A stretch of DNA of 64,000 nt, taken from Stutzerimonas kirkiae. Lineage in GTDB: Bacteria; Pseudomonadota; Gammaproteobacteria; Pseudomonadales; Pseudomonadaceae. The position numbers were made by a program, and so were the translations under genes. Positions 24,528 to 34,839 of this stretch are shown piece by piece. Numbering within the stretch: position 1 is the first letter of the stretch; each line of letters opens with the position of its first letter. The notes under the pieces were generated by a model, which was not told the origin of the DNA, did no database searches, and was given only the letters and a program-made list of their open reading frames with translations. The stretch covers positions 37,357-101,356 of the forward strand of contig NZ_QJUO01000014.1 of NCBI RefSeq assembly GCF_004327335.1, given 5' to 3'.

Positions 24528-25039
24528 CCCTGCCAGACCCGGAGCGGCTGCTCCCGGAAATGAACGCAGCCCTCGACCGCCTGCTGGCCAGCCGAGGCAT
24601 CGAACAGCCCCGCTTCATCGGTATCCGCACCGGCGGCGTGTGGGTGGCCCAGGCCCTGCTGGCGCTACGGGCCGAACAGCAGCCGCTGGGAATCCTCGAC
24701 GTGTCCTTCTACCGCGACGATTTCACGCAGAAGGGGCTCAACCCCCAGGTCCAGCCATCGGCCCTGCCTTTCGAAGTGGAAGGCCAGCACCTGGTGCTGA
24801 TCGATGACGTATTGCTCACTGGCCGCACCATCCGCGCCGCGCTCAACGAACTGTTCGACTATGGCCGCCCGGCCAGCGTAATCCTCGTCTGCCTGCTCGA
24901 CCTCGATGCCCGCGAACTGCCGATCCGCCCCGACGTGGTGGGTGCGACACTGTCTCTGGCAGCCGAACAGCGCGTAAAATTGCTCGGCCCCGCCCCACTC
25001 GCCCTCGAATACCAGGCCCTCGCCACTGCCGCCAATTGA
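24524..25039 (+). CDS. pyrR: PyrR bifunctional pyrimidine regulator / uracil phosphoribosyltransferase
   Basis: 171 residues. The PRPP-binding loop [20 protein letters not shown] is complete, and [16 protein letters not shown] is typical of PyrR. In Pseudomonas PyrR has been implicated in pyrimidine-responsive control of pyr genes. Start ATG overlaps the ruvX stop. pyrB begins 10 bases after its stop. Confidence 0.95.
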   Translation: MTLPDPERLLPEMNAALDRLLASRGIEQPRFIGIRTGGVWVAQALLALRAEQQPLGILDVSFYRDDFTQKGLNPQVQPSALPFEVEGQHLVLIDDVLLTGRTIRAALNELFDYGRPASVILVCLLDLDARELPIRPDVVGATLSLAAEQRVKLLGPAPLALEYQALATAAN

Positions 25040-25049
25040 GAACCACGCG

Positions 25050-26060
25050 ATGACGCCCACCGAAGCCAAGCGCCCCCTGCAACTGAACGACAACGGTCAG
25101 TTGCGGCATTTTCTCTCGCTCGACGGCCTGCCCCGCGAGCTGCTCACGGAAATCCTCGACACCGCCGACTCCTTCCTCGAAGTCGGCGCGCGCGCCGTGA
25201 AGAAGGTACCGCTGCTGCGCGGCAAGACCGTGTGCAACGTGTTCTTCGAGAACTCCACGCGCACCCGCACCACCTTCGAGCTGGCGGCCAAGCGCCTGTC
25301 CGCCGATGTCATCACCCTCAACGTGTCGACCTCCTCGACCAGCAAGGGCGAAACCCTGACCGACACCCTGCGCAACCTGGAAGCGATGGCCGCCGACATG
25401 TTCGTGGTGCGGCATGCCGACTCCGGCGCCGCCCACTTCATCGCCGAACACGTCTGCCCCGATGTGGCGGTGATCAACGGCGGCGACGGGCGCCACGCGC
25501 ACCCGACCCAGGGCATGCTCGACATGCTGACCATCCGTCGCCACAAAGGTGATTTCGAGAATCTTTCGGTAGCCATCGTCGGCGATATCCTGCACTCGCG
25601 GGTGGCCCGTTCCGACATGCTCGCCCTGCGCACCCTGGGTTGCCGCGACATCCGCGTGATCGCCCCGCGGCCCCTGCTGCCGGTCGGGCTCGAACAGTAT
25701 GGGGTCAAGGTCTTCAACGACATGAACGAAGGCCTGCGCGATGTTGACGTGGTGGTCATGCTGCGCCTGCAGCGCGAGCGCATGCAAAGCGGCCTGCTGC
25801 CCAGCGAGGGCGAGTTCTACCGGCTCTACGGCCTGACCACCGAGCGCATGAAGCTGGCCAGCCCCGAGGCCATCGTCATGCACCCCGGCCCGATCAACCG
25901 TGGCGTGGAAATAGAATCGGCGGTGGCTGACGGCCCGCACTCGGTGATCCTCAACCAGGTCACCTACGGCATCGCCATCCGCATGGCGGTGCTGTCGATG
26001 AGCATGAGCGGCCAGGTCGCGCAACGACAACTGGAAAACGAAGCCGGGGAGCAGAACTGA
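25050..26060 (+). CDS. pyrB: Aspartate carbamoyltransferase catalytic subunit
   Basis: 336 residues. Carbamoyl-phosphate motif [20 protein letters not shown], the [14 protein letters not shown] motif and the C-terminal [14 protein letters not shown] are all present. It condenses carbamoyl phosphate with aspartate in de novo pyrimidine synthesis. Pseudomonas enzymes form a dodecamer with the inactive dihydroorotase-like PyrC', encoded by the next gene, whose ATG overlaps this stop by one base. No pyrI regulatory subunit is present, as expected for the genus. Confidence 0.97.
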   Translation: MTPTEAKRPLQLNDNGQLRHFLSLDGLPRELLTEILDTADSFLEVGARAVKKVPLLRGKTVCNVFFENSTRTRTTFELAAKRLSADVITLNVSTSSTSKGETLTDTLRNLEAMAADMFVVRHADSGAAHFIAEHVCPDVAVINGGDGRHAHPTQGMLDMLTIRRHKGDFENLSVAIVGDILHSRVARSDMLALRTLGCRDIRVIAPRPLLPVGLEQYGVKVFNDMNEGLRDVDVVVMLRLQRERMQSGLLPSEGEFYRLYGLTTERMKLASPEAIVMHPGPINRGVEIESAVADGPHSVILNQVTYGIAIRMAVLSMSMSGQVAQRQLENEAGEQN

Positions 26061-27331
26061 TGTCCATTGAAATTCTCGGCGCACGCCTGATCGACCCGGC
26101 CAGCGGCCACGACCAGGTCACCAACCTGTACCTGCGGGACGGCAAGGTCATCGCCAGCGGCGCGGCCCCCGCCGGTTTCCGCGCAGAACAGCGCATCGAC
26201 GCCAGCGGGCTGGTCGCCGCACCCGGCCTGGTCGATCTGTCGGTCGCCCTGCGCGAACCCGGCTACAGCCGCAAGGGCAGCATCGCCAGCGAGACCCTGG
26301 CCGCCACCGCCGGCGGTGTCACCAGCTTGTGCTGCACGCCGCAGACGCGCCCGGTGCTGGACACCACCGCCGTCACCGAAATGATCCTCGACCGCGCACG
26401 CGACGCCGGCCACGCCCGAGTCTTCCCGATCGGCGCCCTGTCACGCAACCTGGCCGGCGAACAGCTCGCCGAACTGGTGGCGCTGCGCGATGCCGGCTGC
26501 GTTGCCTTCGGCAACGGCCTGGAACAGTTCGGCAGCAACCGCACCCTGCGCCGTGCCCTGGAATACGCGGCCACCTTCGACCTGACCGTGGTGCTGCATT
26601 CACAGGACCGCGACCTGGCCGAGGGCGGCCTCGCCCACGAAGGCCCGACCGCCAGCCTGCTGGGCCTGGCCGGCATCCCGGAAAGCGCCGAGACCGTCGC
26701 CCTGGCGCGCAACCTGCTGCTGGTGGAACAGGCCGGCGTACGCGCGCACTTCACCCAGTTGAGTACGGCCCGCGGCGCGCAGATGATCGCCGAGGCCCAG
26801 GCCCGTGGCCTGCCGGTGACCGCCGACGTGGCGCTGTACCAGTTGATCCTCACCGACGAGGCGCTGCACGGCTTCTCCAGCCTCTACCATGTGCAACCGC
26901 CGCTGCGCGGCACGGCCGACCGCGACGGCTTGCGCGAAGCGGTCAGATACGGCGTGATCTCCAGCATCGCCAGCCACCACCAGCCCCACGAAATCGACGC
27001 CAAGCAGGCGCCCTTCGGCGCAACCGAAGCGGGCATCAGCAGTGTCGAACTCCATCTGCCCCTGGCGCTGACCCTGGTACAGGACGGCCTGCTCGACCTG
27101 CCGACCCTGCTGGCACGCCTGAGCAGCGGCCCGGCCCGCGCACTGAGGCTGCCCGGCGGCACCCTGGAAGTCGGCCAACCCGCGGATATCGTGCTGTTCG
27201 ACCCGCAAGGCAGCACCCTGGCCGGCGAAGTCTGGTACTCCAAGGGCCAGAACTGCCCCTTCATCGGCCACTGCCTGCCTGGCGCCGTGCGCTATACGCT
27301 GGTGGACGGACGCATCCGCTTCCAGCGCTAA
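26060..27331 (+). CDS. pyrC': Non-catalytic dihydroorotase-like subunit of aspartate transcarbamylase
   Basis: 423 residues, amidohydrolase fold. Active dihydroorotases have a D-x-H-x-H-LREPG zinc motif; here it reads LVDLSVALREPG, with Ser61 and Ala63 in place of the two histidines, so zinc binding and catalysis are lost. This is the known condition of Pseudomonas PyrC', which is needed structurally for ATCase assembly while a separate pyrC does the chemistry. A strong hairpin terminator follows the stop. Confidence 0.95.
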   Translation: MSIEILGARLIDPASGHDQVTNLYLRDGKVIASGAAPAGFRAEQRIDASGLVAAPGLVDLSVALREPGYSRKGSIASETLAATAGGVTSLCCTPQTRPVLDTTAVTEMILDRARDAGHARVFPIGALSRNLAGEQLAELVALRDAGCVAFGNGLEQFGSNRTLRRALEYAATFDLTVVLHSQDRDLAEGGLAHEGPTASLLGLAGIPESAETVALARNLLLVEQAGVRAHFTQLSTARGAQMIAEAQARGLPVTADVALYQLILTDEALHGFSSLYHVQPPLRGTADRDGLREAVRYGVISSIASHHQPHEIDAKQAPFGATEAGISSVELHLPLALTLVQDGLLDLPTLLARLSSGPARALRLPGGTLEVGQPADIVLFDPQGSTLAGEVWYSKGQNCPFIGHCLPGAVRYTLVDGRIRFQR

Positions 27332-27339
27332 ACCCCTCA

Positions 27340-27362
27340 CGGCGCCCCAGGCGGCGCCGTTT
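27340..27362 (+). terminator. Rho-independent terminator of the pyr operon
   Basis: CGGCGCC (27340-27346) pairs perfectly with GGCGCCG (27353-27359), followed by TTT. It lies nine bases after the pyrC' stop codon. Confidence 0.75.
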
Positions 27363-27498
27363 ACATTCCTGCCCCTATGGGCGCGGGCCAGTGTGGAGCC
27401 GTTCACACTTTCCGCATATCGCCCTGCCAATTCCTTGCCCTGCCCTCCCCCGGCCACGAAGCTCCGGATAGCTGCCGATATCCGCAAGGGCATCGGCA

Positions 27499-27533
27499 TT
27501 GACACACACCAGTCAAGCAACTAGATTTAGTCG
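27499..27533 (+). promoter_or_regulatory. hicA promoter with overlapping operator candidate
   Basis: TTGACA (27499-27504), a 17-base spacer and TAGATT (27522-27527) form a near-consensus sigma-70 promoter 20 bases ahead of hicA. The -10 lies inside ACTA-GATT-TAGT, an inverted repeat that could be the binding site of the HicB antitoxin's DNA-binding domain. The remainder of 27363-27498 shows no feature. Confidence 0.6.
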
Positions 27534-27547
27534 CATAGGGTAAATTC

Positions 27548-27799
27548 ATGTCCAGGCATGGAAAGCTGTTGGCCAGGTTGCTCGAGCAGAGAAATGCGCT
27601 CACCTGGCAGGAACTGGCAACCCTGCCGCAGGGTTTCGGCTATCTGCAGTTGCCCGGGCGCGGCAGCCGGGTGAAGTTCGACAACGGGGACCCGGCCGCC
27701 ATGATCAGTCTGCACAAACCCCATCCCTGCAATGAAGTGAAGGCGTATGCCAGGCGCCATGTGATCGAACATCTACGAGCGGGAGGATTGATTCCGTGA
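27548..27799 (+). CDS. hicA: HicA-family mRNA interferase toxin
   Basis: 83 residues, double-stranded-RNA-binding-like fold of HicA. Diagnostic segment GSRVKFDNGDPAAMISLHKPHP; this is the subfamily with Arg where other HicA proteins have the catalytic His in GSHxxF, while a His remains in ISLHKPHP. HicA toxins cleave mRNA and are neutralised by HicB. The stop codon overlaps the hicB GTG start (GTGA). Gene order toxin then antitoxin is normal for hicAB. Confidence 0.88.
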   Translation: MSRHGKLLARLLEQRNALTWQELATLPQGFGYLQLPGRGSRVKFDNGDPAAMISLHKPHPCNEVKAYARRHVIEHLRAGGLIP

Positions 27800-28134
27800 C
27801 GCTACTGACACATCGGGGATACCACGGCTCCATAGAAGCCAGCCCCAAAGACGACTGCCTGTACGGCAAGCTGCTGTTCGTCCGCGCCCTGGTCAACTAC
27901 GAAGGCAAGACCGTGGCGGAACTGGCCTCCGCCTTCCGTGAGGCGGTGGACGACTACCTGGACACCTGCGCGGAGCAGGGCAAGGCACCGGAAGTACCCT
28001 GCAAGGGCTCGTTCAATGTACGGGTCGGCCACGACCTGCATATGGCCGCCAGCCTGGAGGCCGCCCGGCAGAAGATCACGCTGAACGACCTGACCCGGCG
28101 CGCCCTCAGCGAATACCTGTCGCAGCACGCCTGA
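27796..28134 (+). CDS. hicB: HicB-family antitoxin
   Basis: 112 residues starting at GTG. N-terminal partial RNase-H-like domain (HGSIEASPKDDCLYGKLLFV, AVDDYLDTCAEQGKAPE) and a C-terminal ribbon-helix-helix DNA-binding domain (FNVRVGHDLHMAASLEAAR, LNDLTRRALSEYL). It blocks HicA and likely represses the promoter at 27.5 kb. Convergent with hemE. Confidence 0.9.
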   Translation: MTLLTHRGYHGSIEASPKDDCLYGKLLFVRALVNYEGKTVAELASAFREAVDDYLDTCAEQGKAPEVPCKGSFNVRVGHDLHMAASLEAARQKITLNDLTRRALSEYLSQHA

Positions 28135-28216
28135 AAGGCTCACGAGCCGGGATGGGCAAGGTGCGCCCTGAGCGCCGGCTTTACCGCCCAGGCACGCCGG
28201 GCAGGCAGCAGCCGGC

Positions 28217-29281
<1,065 letters not shown>

Positions 29282-29328
29282 GGCAGCGTCCGCTGAAAAA
29301 GTGGCCGCATTGTCGCAAAGCCCAAAAC

Positions 29329-29356
29329 AAAAGGCACGGCAGATGCCGTGCCTTTT
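29329..29356. terminator. Perfect bidirectional hairpin upstream of hemE
   Basis: AAAAGGCACGGCA / TGCCGTGCCTTTT, a 13-base perfect stem with A-tract and T-tract on opposite sides, so it can terminate in both directions. It lies upstream of hemE and of the divergent hemolysin-III gene where no gene ends, so it may be left over from a neighbour that has been lost, or may insulate the two promoters. Confidence 0.7.
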
Positions 29357-29529
29357 GACCCAGGTCAGCCCCGCTGGGCAGCTTGGCCATGGGAAATGCC
29401 GCGCCCCCGCCCGGTCATATTGCAAAGCCCTTGCGTCCTGCCGGATCGAGCCAATAGGCTGGAAGCGGAAAGTCTTCCCGTCATGGGAGCCTGCCAGACT
29501 CGACGGCAGATTCCCGCTGAAAGAGGCAC

Positions 29530-30150
29530 ATGATGTACCACGGAGAAAGATTCAACGCCTGGAGCCACCTGGTCGGTGGTGTACTTGCGCTCATCGGCGC
29601 GGTCTGGCTGATCGTGCTGGCCGGCCTCGAAGGTGAACCGCTGAAGGTCATCAGCGTCAGCATCTACGGCTTCTGCCTGGTATTGCTGTACAGCATCTCG
29701 ACCGTCTACCACAGCGTCCGCGGGCGCGCCAAAGTCGTCATGCGCAAAATCGACCACCTTTCCATCTACCTGATGATCGCCGGCAGCTACACCCCCTTCT
29801 GCCTGGTGACCCTGCGGGGCGCCTGGGGCTGGTGGCTGTTCGGGATCATCTGGACACTGGCCGCCATCGGCATGCTGCAAGAGATAAAACCACGCTCCGA
29901 AGCACGCATTCTCTCGATCGTCATCTACGCGGTCATGGGCTGGATCGTGCTGGTGGCCATCAAGCCGCTGCTGGCGGCCCTTGGCACGGCCGGCTTCGCC
30001 TGGCTGGCCACCGGCGGCCTGATGTACACCATCGGCATCCTGTTCTTCGCCTACGACAGCCGCTTCCGCCACTGGCATGGCATCTGGCACCTGTTCGTCA
30101 TAGCGGGAAGCCTGCTGCACTTCATGGTGATATTGCTTTATGTAGTATGA
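29530..30150 (+). CDS. Hemolysin III / PAQR-family (TrhA, YqfA) membrane protein
   Basis: 206 residues with seven predicted transmembrane helices. PAQR motifs: [20 protein letters not shown] at the start, [20 protein letters not shown], and the C-terminal [19 protein letters not shown] with the metal-type histidines. The family includes bacterial YqfA/TrhA, proposed to act in membrane fluidity or energy homeostasis; the hemolysin name is historical. Either of two adjacent Met codons may be used. Confidence 0.92.
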   Translation: MMYHGERFNAWSHLVGGVLALIGAVWLIVLAGLEGEPLKVISVSIYGFCLVLLYSISTVYHSVRGRAKVVMRKIDHLSIYLMIAGSYTPFCLVTLRGAWGWWLFGIIWTLAAIGMLQEIKPRSEARILSIVIYAVMGWIVLVAIKPLLAALGTAGFAWLATGGLMYTIGILFFAYDSRFRHWHGIWHLFVIAGSLLHFMVILLYVV

Positions 30151-30180
30151 AGCAGCCGCAAGCTGCAAGAGAGCAGCCAG
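30151..30180 (+). repeat. Degenerate post-stop heptamer repeat
   Basis: Directly after the stop codon: AGCAGCCGCAAGCTGCAAGA, two imperfect units of the GCAAGC/T type seen as long arrays after stop codons at 4.83 and 8.65 kb. Bases 30181-30338 hold no recognisable gene. Confidence 0.5.
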
Positions 30181-30338
30181 TCCTTGGCTTATAGTGGCAG
30201 CACATCCTGCCCACCCACTATCACCTGACGACGCGCGACTCCCGCCTCAGCAGCCACGGCAAGGCTTGCAGAACGCCATCCGGCACTATGCAAAGGCGCA
30301 AGGCAGCGCCATATGCCTGCCTTGCGCCTTTACCCGCC

Positions 30339-30656
30339 TCACTGCCAATTGGCGGCAATCAGCACATCGAGCTGCGCCCGCAGGTCAGGCGTCATGGCTG
30401 ACTCCCCTCCGGCGGGAACGGCGAACACCGCCATGGCATCGACCAGCACCTGGACCCGGCTGTCGAGCAGTGTCCGGCCATCGGCAGAACTGAATTCCTC
30501 GATCCGCGATGAATCATCGGAATACCAGCCCTTGATCAGGATGGCGTCTTGCGTTCCAGCAAGACTGACGGACAAGTCATTTCCCTCTTGCGCGAACCAT
30601 AGGTTCTCGACCGCAATATCGTTGCCGAGAAGCAATTGATCCCTCACATCCGGGGA
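30339..30656 (-). pseudogene. C-terminal remnant of an RTX/calcium-binding secreted protein
   Basis: About 105 residues that match only the very C terminus of large Pseudomonas RTX proteins: AVENLWFAQEGNDLSVSLAG, AILIKGWYSDDSSRIEEFSS and the end VLIAANWQ. This segment normally follows the nonapeptide repeats and precedes type I export. The 5' part has been removed where the IS5 end begins (about 30657); the reading frame continues into IS sequence without meaning. It has no start and no repeats, so it is a decayed remnant. Confidence 0.8.
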
Positions 30657-31240
30657 CGTAGGGAAACTCTGAGGAAGACTTCCTGATTTTGGCAAACTAC
30701 CCGGATTCCACCCGCCGAGTTTTCCGATGAAGCAGATGACCTTCGCCGACGCCGAGTACGCCGGCAAGCGCAAGCAGACCCGCCAGGAGTTGTTCCTGAT
30801 CGAGATGGATCGGGTGGTGCCGTGGAAGGGGTTGATTGCCTTGATCGAGCCGCACAACCCCAAGGGTGAAGGTGGTCGTCCGTCCTACCCACTGATGGCG
30901 ATGCTGCGTGTTCATCTGATGCAGAACTGGTTTGGCTACAGCGATCCGGCGATGGAAGAAGCGCTGTACGAGACGACCATCCTGCGCCAGTTTGCCGGGC
31001 TGAGGCTGGAGCGCATTCCCGACGAAACCACCATCCTCAACTTCCGCCGCCTGCTGGAAAAACATGAGCTGGCAGCCGGTATCCTCGGTGTGATCAATGG
31101 CTATTTGGGTGATCGCGGCCTGTCGCTGCGCCAGGGCACCATCGTCGACGCCACGCTGATCCATGCGCCGAGTCCGACCAAGAACAAGGGCGGCAAGTGC
31201 GACCCTGAGATACACCAGACCAAGAAGGGCAACCAGTATT
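30657..31240 (+). mobile_element. Truncated IS5-family insertion sequence with partial transposase
   Basis: Left end near GGGAAACTCTGAGGAAGAC (30660), transposase ORF from 30727 (MKQMTFADAEYAGKRKQTRQ ... IEMDRVVPWKGL, FGYSDPAMEEALYETTILRQ, NFRRLLEKHELA, GTIVDATLIHAPSPTKNKGG). This is the N-terminal 170 residues of an IS5-group DDE transposase, including the first catalytic Asp region (VDATL). It breaks off after KKGNQY (about 31240), where the rest of the catalytic domain and the right inverted repeat should follow. It cannot transpose on its own. Confidence 0.9.
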
Positions 31241-31284
31241 GTGTGTCACGAACACAGGTCAAATGACCTGTGATGCTGTACCGA
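31241..31284. other. Junction segment with 18-base palindrome
   Basis: Short unmatched DNA between the IS5 break and the glycosyltransferase remnant. Contains ACAGGTCA-AA-TGACCTGT (about 31254-31271), perfect eight-base arms. Origin unknown; it could be an operator from lost DNA or part of a third broken element. Confidence 0.4.
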
Positions 31285-31721
31285 AGATGGATGGTTGCGA
31301 CGCCATGCAGCGCCAGCGGGAACTCCGGGTCGAAGCCCGCATCCGCACCCTCGGTGCGGTAGTAGTACTCGCAGAAGTGGACCAGCCGGGTTCCGGGGAA
31401 CACCTGTTTCACATAGAGGCTTTCGCCCCAGCCGGGATGGGCGATGACCAGATCCGGGCTATAGCCCTTGCGCTGTAGATCCAGCAGCAACCGCAGCACC
31501 AGTTGGCCATGCAATACGCCTTCTTCGAAGGTGCGGGCATAGGGGTGGGTGGCCCGGGCGCCCCGGCGATGCGGCCGGTAGCGGTGCAAGCGGATACCGG
31601 GCAGGCCTGGCGCGTGCTCACGGCCGATGGCGAGTACCTCGACCCCGGGCAGCCGCGCCAGAGGGGTGGCCAGATGGCGGAACTGGCCAGGGAAATTCTG
31701 GTGGATAAACAAGACCCTCAT
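31285..31721 (-). pseudogene. N-terminal fragment of a GT4-type glycosyltransferase
   Basis: Starts cleanly at MRVLFIHQNFPGQFRHLATP (complement of 31719-31721) and keeps family similarity through DLVIAHPGWGESLYVKQVF and VHFCEYYYRTEGADAGFDPE, then loses it after EFPLAL at about 31300. A complete enzyme has roughly 400 residues with a C-terminal nucleotide-sugar domain, which is absent. The upstream 90 bases carry no obvious promoter. Broken by the same rearrangement that left the IS5 fragment. Confidence 0.8.
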
Positions 31722-32441
31722 GTATTTCCCCTGCTCCTTGTGGTGGCGCTCAGCGCCCCCTATCCCCGTCCACACACTCCGCTCAGGAAATAGTCGATGA
31801 CCTTGGCGCCCTTCACTTCAGCCAGCCCCGGCGAGACGCCAACGGGTTTGCGTCGAGGCGAATATGCTCATCGCCGAATGGGCGTCAGGTGGCGTATTTG
31901 GATGGCGGCGGGAGAAGCCCAGGACGTGGCCCTGGATGACCCCGTACCTGCTGGAACGGAGGGCCCCGACGCTCGGGCCGGGGTGGACGAAGCCCGGGTT
32001 GGGCTGGATGGCCAGTCGCCACCCTGCGTGAAGGGTACGAACCAGGATGCGATTGCCCTGGCTTTGCGCGGCCTTGCGGGTGGTGCTCAGCCCATATATC
32101 CGGAATCACTGGAGGTCCCGTTAGCACGGACTTGCCGGATTCATTGGCCAAGCGTTCGGGCGCAGCGCCCCGGCATGGCCAGGCCGCTGCCCGGGGCGGT
32201 GGAATCCGAATCGTCTTTCATTGTTGCGTCCCCGCAAATAATGGCCACATACCATCAAATGTAAGCGGATAATACATATCCTTCTCACATCCGCATACCT
32301 TCAGGGCAGCCGGCCTTCATGGCATTTTGTCGCACGTATGGCGCACTGGCCGGCCCATCCGCCGGCACATGGCCTATACCACCGTGATTCCCCGCCCATC
32401 ACGAGACCCGGGCGGGGGCATTCCGGGAGCCTATGGCTGCT
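31722..32441. other. 720-base stretch without a recognisable gene
   Basis: Two overlapping open frames on opposite strands (31797-32264 plus, 31885-32151 minus) are rich in Arg, Pro and Gly and show no domain; I treat both as non-coding. Bases 32240-32300 are AT-rich. Together with 30.3-31.7 kb this looks like degenerate DNA accumulated beside an insertion sequence. Confidence 0.55.
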
Positions 32442-34364
32442 TCACACCTTGAAGTGGCTCACCATCGTCTGCAGTTCGTTGCCCAGGCGCGCCAGTTCCA
32501 CGCTGGAGGCGGCGGTTTCCTCGTTGGCGGCGGCGGTCTGTTCGGATACGTCGCGCACGTTCACCACACTGCGGCTGATCTCCTCGGCCACCGAGCTCTG
32601 CTCCTCGGCGGCGGTGGCGATCTGTTGGTTCATGCTCTGGATACTCGATACCGTGCGGGTGATGCTGCTCAGCGACTCCCCCGCCTTGCGCGCCAGGGCC
32701 ACGCTGCTGCCGGTCAATTCGCGGCTGCCGTTCATGATGCCGGCCACCTGCCGGGTGCCCTGCTGCAGGCCGGCGATCAGTGCCTCGATCTCCTCGGTGG
32801 ACTTCTGCGTACGCTGTGCCAAACCACGCACCTCGTCGGCGACCACGGCGAAGCCACGGCCGGCCTCGCCAGCCCGAGCCGCCTCGATGGCGGCATTCAG
32901 CGCCAGCAGGTTGGTCTGCTCGGCCACGGCCTTGATCACGTCCATCACGCTGCCGATCTTGTTGCTTTCCTCCTGCAACGAGGCCATGGCCTCGGTGGAG
33001 CGCTCGACTTCCTGCGCCAGCCGCTCGATCTGCCCGATCGCCTCGGCCACCACGCGGTCACCGGCCTGCGCTTGCTCGTCGGCCTGCGAGGCGGCCAGGG
33101 AAGCCTGCTCGGCATTGCGAGCCACTTCATTCACAGTAGCGGACATCTCATGCATGGCCGTGGCCACCTGGTCGGTCTCGACTTTCTGGGTATTGGCGCC
33201 AGCGCTGGTCTGCCCGGTCACGGCGGACAGTTCCTCGGCGGCACTGGCGATCTGGATCACGCTGCCACGGATGCCACTGATCAGCTCATGCAGGGTAGCC
33301 CGCATATGCTGCACGCCCTGTTGCAACACGCCCAGCTCGTCACGCCTGTTCACCTGTACGATTCGGCTCAGGTCGCCCGAGGCGACCCGCTCGACCTCCT
33401 GCAACGTGTCGCTCAGGGGCCGGGTGATCTGGCGGGTGATGAACCAGGCAGCGAGTACGCCAAACACCAGGGCCAGCAAGGCAGTGAGCAGTTGCAAGGC
33501 ATGGGCACGCGAGGCTTCGGCGACACCGGCATCCAGTTGGAACCGGTAGAGCTCATCGCTGTACTTGACGATGTCCTGTCCCTGCTTGGTCAAATCCACA
33601 CGGGCCAGGGCAACCTCGCTGACAGCCTTGCTGTAACCCGCAATGGCGTCCGTGTAACGGCCGAAAGCCTCCCCCAGGACGTTCAGTTCCTGGTCATGGT
33701 CGGCACCGAGGCGTTCCCTCAGCGACGCGAAAACCCGGCTGGTGCTCTCGATCTGGCTGGCCACGGCACGCTCCTGCTCTGCCGAAGGCGCATTGACATA
33801 GGCCTGCACCTGATAACGTAGCAGTAGAAACCCTTCGACCGCCTCGGCAATGACCTGCAACTGCCCGGAGCGCTGGCTTTCGTATTCTGGCAGGGCCCGA
33901 ACCGCTCCCCGTATCCGGGCCAGGGTATCTCCGCTCAGGCTCGCGCTCTCAGCCATGCCGGCCAGCGCCCGTTGGCCGGCACGATAGCCCTCGCGCATGA
34001 GCGCGAACGATCGCAGGTACTCTTCAGTGACCTCTCCCTGGGCCTTCAGCAGGCGGACGTTCTCCGGATTCCTGAAGACCCTCTGCGTCTCCTGCTGCTG
34101 GCGCATGAAGTTCTCGAAGGCTGCCTGGGCCGTATCACCGACCTTGTCGTCACCATTGGCCAGCATGTACTGCAGGCGCGTGATGCGCAGCCCGGTCAGG
34201 GTGTTGTTCAGATGGGTGATATCGCTCATCCAGTGACTACGCTGGGTAAGGCTGTTCAGCCCCATCCATCCCACCAGCGCCAGGGCGCTCGTCAACAACA
34301 GCACCACACCAAAGCCCAGGCCGAGCTTGCGAGTCACACTGATATTCCGCAACCAGGTGTTCAT
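32442..34364 (-). CDS. Methyl-accepting chemotaxis protein, HBM-type sensor (copy 1)
   Basis: 640 residues, start [19 protein letters not shown]. First transmembrane helix near residues 11-31, then a roughly 250-residue all-helical periplasmic sensor of the HBM (helical bimodular) type, second helix near 280-300, a HAMP domain ([20 protein letters not shown]), and a signalling domain with the hairpin tip [25 protein letters not shown] sequence and the C terminus [14 protein letters not shown] receptors such as McpS sense organic acids or polyamines. Paralogous to the next receptor; the two C-terminal halves are nearly identical. No CheR pentapeptide tail. Confidence 0.95.
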   Translation of the reverse strand: MNTWLRNISVTRKLGLGFGVVLLLTSALALVGWMGLNSLTQRSHWMSDITHLNNTLTGLRITRLQYMLANGDDKVGDTAQAAFENFMRQQQETQRVFRNPENVRLLKAQGEVTEEYLRSFALMREGYRAGQRALAGMAESASLSGDTLARIRGAVRALPEYESQRSGQLQVIAEAVEGFLLLRYQVQAYVNAPSAEQERAVASQIESTSRVFASLRERLGADHDQELNVLGEAFGRYTDAIAGYSKAVSEVALARVDLTKQGQDIVKYSDELYRFQLDAGVAEASRAHALQLLTALLALVFGVLAAWFITRQITRPLSDTLQEVERVASGDLSRIVQVNRRDELGVLQQGVQHMRATLHELISGIRGSVIQIASAAEELSAVTGQTSAGANTQKVETDQVATAMHEMSATVNEVARNAEQASLAASQADEQAQAGDRVVAEAIGQIERLAQEVERSTEAMASLQEESNKIGSVMDVIKAVAEQTNLLALNAAIEAARAGEAGRGFAVVADEVRGLAQRTQKSTEEIEALIAGLQQGTRQVAGIMNGSRELTGSSVALARKAGESLSSITRTVSSIQSMNQQIATAAEEQSSVAEEISRSVVNVRDVSEQTAAANEETAASSVELARLGNELQTMVSHFKV

Positions 34365-34445
34365 CCCTACCCCCAACAAAAAACGAAAGATTGAAACGCC
34401 GCAAGCAATTCTTCTTACTCGATCCCTGCGTACAGGGCATGCCAA

Positions 34446-34473
34446 CTATCGGCTGAATCAGCCATACATTAAA
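34446..34473 (-). promoter_or_regulatory. Candidate FliA (sigma-28) promoter for chemoreceptor copy 1
   Basis: On the minus strand TTTAATGT, a 12-base spacer, then GCCGATAG (complement of 34446-34453), close to the motility sigma factor pattern TAAAGTTT-N11-GCCGATAA. It lies about 80-110 bases upstream of the ATG. No equally good site is seen for copy 2. Confidence 0.5.
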
Positions 34474-34756
34474 CGAAAAGCGCATTGACCCTGATCAGTC
34501 TTCATGTTGCCGCAAAAATAAAAATCGTAAACTCAATAAAAATTGAAATTTTCAATTTATTGATTTTGCAAGATGGCATATGGACAGCAGAAATGGCGGG
34601 CAGCGAATGCTTGCCGTTGCGTGCGTATCGGCAGCACAGGGGGCGATCATGATTGGCGCAACGGCTGCGCTACAAGAGTGCCAGTCGCAACGGCCATTCC
34701 CCTGGAACGGGGGAGTGCTTCATGGAAAGCACGGGAGGCGGGATCGCCGGGAGGAG

Positions 34757-34785
34757 CGCCGCGAGCCGGATTTTGGCTCGCGGCG
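34757..34785. terminator. Strong hairpin downstream of chemoreceptor copy 2
   Basis: CGCCGCGAGCC (34757-34767) and GGCTCGCGGCG (34775-34785), a perfect 11-base stem with a 7-base loop, 55 bases past the stop of copy 2. There is no long T-run on the minus strand, so termination may be weak or factor-dependent. The rest of 34474-34839 is an AT-rich leader (34500-34575) and shows no gene. Confidence 0.5.
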
Positions 34786-34839
34786 GTTTGCCAGGGTGGC
34801 GGGCGATGACCGGCTGACCGGCATGCGACCGCCCGGAGC

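Noticed and set aside
31797..32264. Hypothetical protein on either strand
   Set aside because: Overlapping frames on both strands, biased composition, no ribosome-binding site or domain.
30657..32441. Prophage or integrative island
   Set aside because: Only a broken IS5 transposase is present; no integrase, structural phage gene, or tRNA attachment site is seen.
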